A stretch of 64,000 bases of DNA from Grammothele lineata. Its lineage: Eukaryota > Basidiomycota > Agaricomycetes > Polyporales > Polyporaceae. Shown here one piece after another: positions 58,140-64,000 of this stretch; positions within the stretch are counted from its first letter, which is position 1, and every line of letters begins with the position of its first letter. The stretch lies in contig NDFF03000383.1 in the NCBI GenBank assembly GCA_002150815.3, positions 186,001 through 250,000 on the forward strand. Reading direction: 5' to 3'. Under the pieces are notes generated by a model, which saw nothing but the letters and a program-made list of their open reading frames with translations, searched no databases and was not told the origin of the DNA. Both the position numbers and the translations under genes were made by a program.

Positions 58140-59367
58140 GAGTGCCGCCCGCGCGCAAGGCCTGCATAGGCCGCTCTATCCCCAAATGTGGTTCATCCAC
58201 ACCAACCCTACGCGACGACCCTTCCGTAATCGCGAGACCCCTATCTTCATCCCCGCGAGACCCCATCTCCGCCTCCTACCTTCCGCCTCTACTCCGCAAC
58301 CCCGCGGAGCCTCCCACGACCCGCCCTTAACAATATGCGCGGCGCCGCGCGCCTTCGTTCTCGCACAGCCCGCCCCCGCTTCTCCAGCGCCCTCTGACAG
58401 CGCACGCACCCTCATTCTTCGCCTCTCTCCATCTCCACCGCCATGACCATGAATGTCTCTTTTCCTGTTCCGACTTTCACGATTGCCATAAGGCTCCGAC
58501 ATGTGTAGCATCAGCCCCCGACTACCCGCCACGCCGCATGCACCGTAAATTATTGTCATCCGACTCTCTTTTCACTTCCGACTCCTATTCCCACTCCCGC
58601 CCTGCCCTGCCCTCCTCGCCCTTTTCGCCCCACCCACAGGCCGTTACGACGTTTCCTACCATGCTTCCCACGAACTACCCATGCTTATCTCGCTCTCATA
58701 CTCTCCCTGTATCTATACGGGACCGAGAAGACGCGGGCGGGCGGACGCTGTATCCATACTCCATACTATCCATACTCCTCACTCCTCATTCCTCACTCGC
58801 GAGGGCCACCTGGGCGCAGGCGGCTCCGGATCTCTGGTCTTCACGTGGACTCTTACACTTTCTGTTGTTGTATTTGCATCGACTTCGCATGTAGAACACT
58901 TTTCTTATCTTATAGGTGTAGCTGGTGCTGGGACTAGAACGGGATGATGTTGTATCTTTACTGCTACTGATTTCGTTTGGGGAACTTATGGGCTCCTCTC
59001 TGCGTATCCATTTGCGTGAACGTGGGCTGGTATAGCGCAAAGATGTCAGTGCGATCAACTGTCCTTCCTGGATCGGCGCGCTCGCTGTATCCAGGTTCGA
59101 CGCTTTTGTTTGGGACGGTACGGTTGTCGCTGAGCTCGACCTTTCGTCGTCATCGACATGCCAACATCTTTGTCTCAAATCACAATTGCGTGCATGTTTT
59201 AGTACGGCACGTCGTCTAGACACACGCTACCCGCAACGTCGAACAGCTGGGACACAAAAAGACGGCGGAGACGTGGTTTCACCATGGCGCCGTGGCCTCA
59301 TAATTCATCTATGGATACAATTGGACCTGTACATCGAGTCTGCCTTCCTTCCAACGACGGTCGGGAT
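58140..59367. other. 3' flank of pheromone gene, no other gene seen
   Basis: C- and T-rich low-complexity DNA, with frames on both strands that mirror each other. Nothing supported. Confidence 0.45.
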
Positions 59368-59821
59368 CTACTCCGGGCGGTTGAAGTCCTGCTGCGCCGA
59401 GCCCTTGTCGCGGCGCGCGTTCCCTGTAATGCCCGTCTTTATCAGCCCCCGTTGTCCCTCCCCAAACAGCCCTCTCAGGGCCCAAAGGACTTACCAGCAG
59501 CCTCCCGCTCCCGATCCCCACTAACCGCCCCCACAACCGCGTCCTTCCGGCCCCCGAGGCGGTCCCTGGTGCCCTCGGCGTACCCCTGCGCCTGCGCGGC
59601 GCGGTACTCGCCCTCGCCGCGCGCGTGCTCCTCCTTGCCGGACTGGACCCAGTCCTGCCACCCCGTGGCGGTCCCGAGGGACTCGACGGCGGTGCCTTTC
59701 ATGGAGTGGAACTGGCCGGTGGTCTTGCTGTAGAGAGTTGAGGTAGAAAATAGGTTAGACAGAGTGTCAAGGCGGGGGTGTGGAGGACGACGTACTTGGG
59801 GCCTTGGTCGTTGGAAGACAT
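59368..59821 (-). CDS. CsbD-like stress-response protein
   Basis: Three exons (59796-59821, 59495-59727, 59368-59423) encode 104 aa. The core TTGQFHSMKGTAVESLG ... WQDWVQSGKEEHARGEGEYR AAQAQGYAEGTRDRLGGRKD matches fungal CsbD-family proteins (PF05532), which are small, hydrophilic and Gly/Lys/Glu-rich. Basidiomycete relatives are often annotated as mismatched-base-pair or cruciform-DNA recognition proteins, and bacterial members are general stress proteins. The biochemical role is not settled. It ends NARRDKGSAQQDFNRPE. A TATA box (ggatataaga) at about 59948-59957 lies 130 bp upstream. Confidence 0.88.
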
Positions 59822-60555
59822 GATGTGTGTCGAGAAAGTAGTGGTCGTGAAGTGATTAGATAGATGTAGATATGAAGTTGAGCTCTGAGAGGTCGTTGTA
59901 GATATGTGATGTGAAGTCGTGTTGTTTCACGATCCTCCACTCGCCCCTCTTATATCCCTCTGAACATGCTATGACGTTGACACAGGATGCCCTATGGACG
60001 TGGACCCACATGGGGCCCAGTGGGCGCGCGGTGGTGAGCCTGTTGGCGTTCGCGCGTCAGCCGTTACGCTTGGTTGGAGAGAGCTGAGGAACGAGTTTGG
60101 CGTCGGGTGATAATCATGTGCCTACAAGCTTGGTACGCGAGAGGCGAGTACTTGTTTCTTTCTGCAGCCACGGGTTCGGATGTCGGGATGTCCTGGGAGC
60201 CCGGTTGGAATGGCCCCGAATACTCAGATGCGAGTGGCGGCGGTGATGAGCGTATGACGTCACCACTGAGAAGACAGGCCCGATGTCCCAGAACTTGCTG
60301 TATGCGCGCAAACTCAAGAGGATGTCGTGGAAAAAGTCCTCGTTTGCAAAGAGTCCGGATATCCTATGATACAGCAAGAACGTACACAGGACATATGGTG
60401 GCAAGAATGATTGCAAAGTGGCATGTGTGTTTCTTGAACAAATGTGAGCGGAGCGAAGACGAAAAAGACAGCATCAGCATCAAGACAGCATAGATGCAAC
60501 ATCTACGAGGACTTGTTAGGCACGAACTAAGACGCATACAGGAGACTCACCAAGA
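59822..60555. other. Intergenic, no gene seen
   Basis: Contains the CsbD-like promoter and the 3' flank of the single-pass membrane protein gene. Frames at 60074-60493 are unsupported. Confidence 0.5.
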
Positions 60556-61668
60556 CTAGGCAGGGACGTGCGACCGCGCAGACCCGTTCCCTCCATCCCG
60601 CACAACATCTCCCTCATGCGACCCTACACTTGAAACGACATGTTCCTCCCCCAACGTCGTCGTGCTCGGATACCGCGGCAGCCTAGCCACAAGCGGGATC
60701 GTGTCTCCCCCAACCCCCTCCCCTCCATTCCCACTTCCTGTCCTCCCGTGGCCCCCACTAACGAGGCCCCTCAGCGCATCCATCGATATCCTGCTGCCCC
60801 CAGGGCCCGGGCTGGGCCCAGCAGAACGCTCGACAGTGACGTCCTGGTACTTCGGCAAGACGTCCTTATCGTCATACACCGGCAAGAACTCGTCCGGGTC
60901 CTCGGGGTGCGCGAGCGCGCCCCTCCGCCCGCCCGTATCGACGTCCGCCGCGCGCGTGCGCCGTCCTCTGCCCCTGCGCGCGGGCGGGGGCGCGGTGAGA
61001 TTGGCGTAGAGCACGGAGGGGGGCGGGCCCGGGACGGAGGGGAGGCCGGTGGTGCGCGGGAAACGCGGGCCGTCGGAGGGTGGGAGGGGGGAGGGGGGCC
61101 GGGCGCGGAAGAAGTCGCGCATGGAGCGGGAGCGGCGGCGGAGGGCGGTGAGTCTGGGTGTGGGAATGTGGGGGATGGTTAGCGCAGGCACGACGGGTGG
61201 TATTTTGAGACGGGAGGGACGGGAGGGATGAGGGGAGTGGGGACGGGGGACGTACCTCCAGACGATTGTGACGATCACAATCGCGGCGAAAACGACGATG
61301 AGTGCGCTCTCGACGGCATTCTGCCATGCGTGATAGGGAGGAAACGTTAATGAGATGCATTGAGTGACATCGTGATAATGGACGCACCTTGGTGGACTGT
61401 AGGTTAGAGCTCCTGTCGCTCGTCGCATTACCCGTCGGACTGGGGAAGAAGGGGGTGTCGCTGGTGGACGACGACGACGGCGCGCCCGCGACGCTCGTCG
61501 ACACAACCCTGCTCTCCGTCTCGGTGGGCGAGAAGTAGTGATTCCTCCTCCTGAAGCAGAAGTAGCAGAGGCAGTCCCGGAGGCAGACTGCGAGTCCGAG
61601 TCCGTTGTGGCGCGGGGAACAAGGTTTTCGAGGGCGAGGCCGCGGCGCACGTCCTGGGGCGGTGGCAT
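60556..61668 (-). CDS. Single-pass membrane protein with proline-rich, PY-like cytoplasmic tail
   Basis: The Ser/Thr-rich N-terminal part (TDSDSQSASGTASATSASG, then STSVAGAPSSSSTSDTPFF) is followed by an intron (about 61327-61388). One strong membrane helix comes next (SALIVVFAAIVIVTIVW). After a second intron (about 61144-61255) lies a long Pro/Arg-rich tail with LPVYDDKDVLPKYQDVTVE and a Gly-rich stretch, ending at 60556. Paired LPxY motifs are frequent in tails of Agaricomycete membrane proteins and can bind WW-domain ubiquitin ligases. The N-terminal frame (MPPPQDVRRGLALENLVPRA) does not connect directly to the frame that enters the helix. Either a splice I missed or a 1-nt change near the ggaggagga tract (about 61550) separates them. 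Confidence 0.6.
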   Translation of the reverse strand: MPPPQDVRRGLALENLVPRATTDSDSQSASGTASATSASGGGITTSRPPRRRAGLCRRASRARRRRRPPATPPSSPVRRVMRRATGALTYSPPRCVHYHDVTQCISLTFPPYHAWQNAVESALIVVFAAIVIVTIVWRYVPRPHSPHPSRPSRLKIPPVVPALTIPHIPTPRLTALRRRSRSMRDFFRARPPSPLPPSDGPRFPRTTGLPSVPGPPPSVLYANLTAPPPARRGRGRRTRAADVDTGGRRGALAHPEDPDEFLPVYDDKDVLPKYQDVTVERSAGPSPGPGGSRISMDALRGLVSGGHGRTGSGNGGEGVGGDTIPLVARLPRYPSTTTLGEEHVVSSVGSHEGDVVRDGGNGSARSHVPA

Positions 61669-62158
61669 CGTGCCGTGCAGTAGAGGAGAGAAAGGCGGTG
61701 GCCTGTGCAGCGGGGGATCGAGCTGGCCTTGGCGACGCGAAGGCCGGCGCAACGCTGCGGGCTATTCTCGTAAGGGGTTAACGTGAGGCGAGTAGTGCTG
61801 AGGAAGCTTCAAGCTTCAAGCCCCGAAGGCAGATGGGGGAGGAGAGGCGGCGGGGAGGGGCGACATGCAGCGCGAGGGCCGCGGGGTGGTCGTCGGGGAG
61901 AGCGACGGAGAAGGGAGGCTGGGAGACGGAGAGGGAGGGGCCCGAGGGCTGAGGCATTCTTGCGCACGCCGAGCTCCGTGCACCTGCCATGCCTCTCGCG
62001 ATCGAGCAGCGAACCAGAACCAGACAGAGCCCGCCCCGGACTGCGGACGGCGTGTCACCTCTGACGTCACTTCGTCACGCTGCACGTGCGCCGTGACCCG
62101 CTCACGCAGCACGAGACGCGTAGGCGCTGGAAGAGGCGCTCACACTTGGCTTTCGACG
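61669..62158. other. Divergent spacer, no gene seen
   Basis: GC-rich promoter region shared by the membrane protein gene (minus) and uS19m (plus). Mirror-image frames only. Confidence 0.5.
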
Positions 62159-62618
62159 ATGCTGCCCACTGCCGTCCGCTTGGGAGGCCGTTCGGCGTGG
62201 AAGGGTGCGTTCGACCGTGACTGCTCTCACGGCCGCTCCTCTCATCATCTTTTGTGTGTAGGGCCGTTCTTTGTGGCATTCCCCAACCTCAAGCACGCCC
62301 TCGAAAACAACATTGCCATCACGACCCAGGCGCGGTCATGTACTATCCTCCCTAATTTCATTGGGTGCGTCTACCCTTGTGCACTGTGTATATGCGCCAG
62401 GTTATGCTAACGTTGTGTTTGAATGCTCCAAGGCTCCGGTTTATGGTGCATAATGGCAAGGACTACGTCCCAGTGACGGTGACGCAGGACATGGTCGGGC
62501 ACAAGCTGGGAGAGTTTGCGATCACGAGGAAGCGGTTCACTTACAAGTGCGTCGCTATCGTCTTCGTTCTCGTTCTCAATGCTCATGAGTTGTTTTCAGG
62601 CAGACGAAGAACAAGTAG
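62159..62618 (+). CDS. RSM19: Mitochondrial small-subunit ribosomal protein uS19m
   Basis: Four exons (62159-62204, 62262-62364, 62433-62546, 62600-62618) encode 93 aa. The uS19 signature is complete: [13 protein letters not shown] near the start, then [16 protein letters not shown], and the C-terminal [39 protein letters not shown]. The size and the absence of eukaryotic cytosolic-type extensions fit the bacterial-type mitochondrial protein. It binds 16S-like rRNA in the head of the mitoribosomal small subunit. The 19-nt last exon encodes only the final basic residues and the stop. Confidence 0.95.
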
Positions 62619-64000
62619 ACCATATACTACCTCTTCTATTTTCTCTGGCTGCACTGTATTCTGCTCTACATCACTGCTATCCCATAATCGCTTTTTGCTC
62701 TCCCACCATTGCTCTGCGTGCCCACCGAGCGTACGGACTCCGAGCGAACGGAACAGCACGGTAAGCTCGCAAATGCCGCACCATTCATTCATTCTTCGTA
62801 TCCACGGCTGTCTGCCGAATTCTCTCGAGCTCTCCCTTTCTTCACCCCGAACAGGATCCCAATCGAGTTCCCCGCTGGACTCGGGTGCGACTTCTCCCCA
62901 GCTCACTTGTCTTTGCCGCCGCAACATACGTTTTCGCAACGGCCTTGACGAAAAGGAAGTTAAATTCCGAGCACTCGCGAACAATGTAGTTGCGTCCGGT
63001 GAGAAATATAGCCGTCCGACCCCTTGGCCTTCTTCATCCCAACCCGATTTATCAAAATCAATTGCTGTCCAGTTCAGCAGTTCACGTCGAAGAAATCTGC
63101 ATTTATTCGCCATCGATATCACGGACAACGTCCTTCATCCAGTTCAGCCCTCTATCGCCGCAACTCTACTATTCCCCTCAATATGCTGTTCTGACCAAAT
63201 GGTCCTCGTCTTCCGAGAGTGCTTCCCCATACGGATACCTTTAGTAAGTCTTCGCCAGCCGGAGGACTCTCGCCGCTGGCAATTGACCCTGGAAACAGAA
63301 GCGAAAAGCAAAGTGAGCGTCGCTCCCATCTCCCTGAGCTTCGACTTGTCTGACAACCGGCTAGGTATCGGTTGAGTTGCTATCCCTGAACGCAGGCTGT
63401 TGATGATGGAAGTGGAGCCCTACGTCGTTGCAAACAGCTAAGCGGACGAAACGGAATCTCAATTATATCCCAACCCATCGCCATACGAGGGGCCGGTCAC
63501 CCAACCAGTTACTCGGGTGCCGTCTCGGTCGAGTAGGGTCGACGAGTCCGACATCTCCGTGGCATCCTGGATGCCGATCAAACATGCATACGCCGCGGTA
63601 CGAGTCAAACATCTTGTTCATCCCAGCGGTCATAGACGTCGAAGCTAAGTCCGTCTTCCCAGACTGGTACGGTGACTGAATCTGTCGTTTATCCGTCAGT
63701 CAACACTGGCAACTACTGCACGCGAATCGTTAATGACAGTCGGCTTCCCGACCCACTCCATCGCTCAGCACCTCCTCGTTCCGTCGAGGACAATGCGGAA
63801 GATGATTTGCCTCGTTTCGCAGGCTGTACCGACTGCAGTGCATCCCGCCCGGTGTGCCCGTTTCAGTGTTGTCAAAGGGTGATGTTCTCTCGACTGTTGT
63901 GCATAGCATGCACTGGATGGTGATGCGTGTGCAGGCTCGCATCAGACTGCATCCTGGAGGTTTTCGCCGGTGCCTTTTCGCTGGAGAGGGTTCGCGGTGG
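62619..64000. other. No convincing gene to the right edge
   Basis: A long plus frame at 62365-63375 overlaps uS19m in another frame and continues past it; a 181-aa minus frame at 62583-63128 lies opposite. Neither shows a domain. A gene could begin beyond the edge. Confidence 0.35.

Noticed and set aside
62583..63128. 181-aa minus-strand frame
   Set aside because: Single unspliced frame in a gene-dense fungus, no domain, opposite another open frame.
62365..63375. 336-aa plus-strand frame
   Set aside because: It overlaps the well-supported uS19m exons in a different frame and shows no domain beyond them.
1..64000. tRNA, rRNA and CRISPR features
   Set aside because: Looked for conserved T-loop boxes, rRNA blocks and regularly spaced repeats; none found by eye. 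CRISPR arrays are not expected in a fungal nucleus.

Overview
The window is nuclear DNA of a mushroom-forming basidiomycete (Agaricomycetes, most likely a polypore). The grounds are dense 45-70 nt GT-AG introns, TATA boxes 100-200 bp upstream of starts, fungal families that are expanded in this class (DUF6534 membrane proteins, F-box proteins, basidiomycete P450s, membrane-anchored WD40 proteins), and tiny pheromone precursors that start MD-x-FF and end in a CaaX prenylation box. There is no bacterial, organellar or viral DNA. No tRNA, rRNA or CRISPR array was seen.

Layout. 0-16 kb: a DUF6534 gene cut by the left edge, a decayed aldo-keto reductase (AKR) pseudogene, a serine hydrolase, a small secreted protein, an F-box gene, a 14-exon cytochrome P450 and a second DUF6534 gene. 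16-30 kb: sparse, partly GC-rich DNA with a 387-aa secreted protein, a 94-nt near-perfect hairpin, a large F-box/LRR gene and a small, possibly GPI-anchored protein. 30-42 kb: a third DUF6534 gene, a frameshifted secreted-protein copy, a pheromone precursor, an intact AKR, an intact secreted paralogue and a second F-box paralogue. Left and right blocks share the gene order DUF6534 - AKR - secreted protein - F-box, with every gene on the opposite strand. 43.7-53.8 kb: two tandem paralogues with membrane segments plus WD40-like repeats; one carries a 584-bp inverted-repeat element inside an intron. 55-64 kb: two more pheromone precursors, a CsbD-like stress protein, a single-pass membrane protein and mitochondrial ribosomal protein uS19m.

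The most notable content is three pheromone precursors (35.4, 55.6 and 57.9 kb) that share the SSHS-x-C-[VI]-I-A tail. They suggest proximity to a pheromone (mating-type B) locus, although no STE3-type receptor was recognised here. In the 55.6-kb copy the unspliced frame adds one residue after CIIA and destroys the CaaX box. A 47-nt intron would rebuild a TGA stop from TG + A and restore it.

All gene models are read by eye from splice signals, reading-frame continuity and comparison between paralogues inside the window. No database search or transcript evidence was available.
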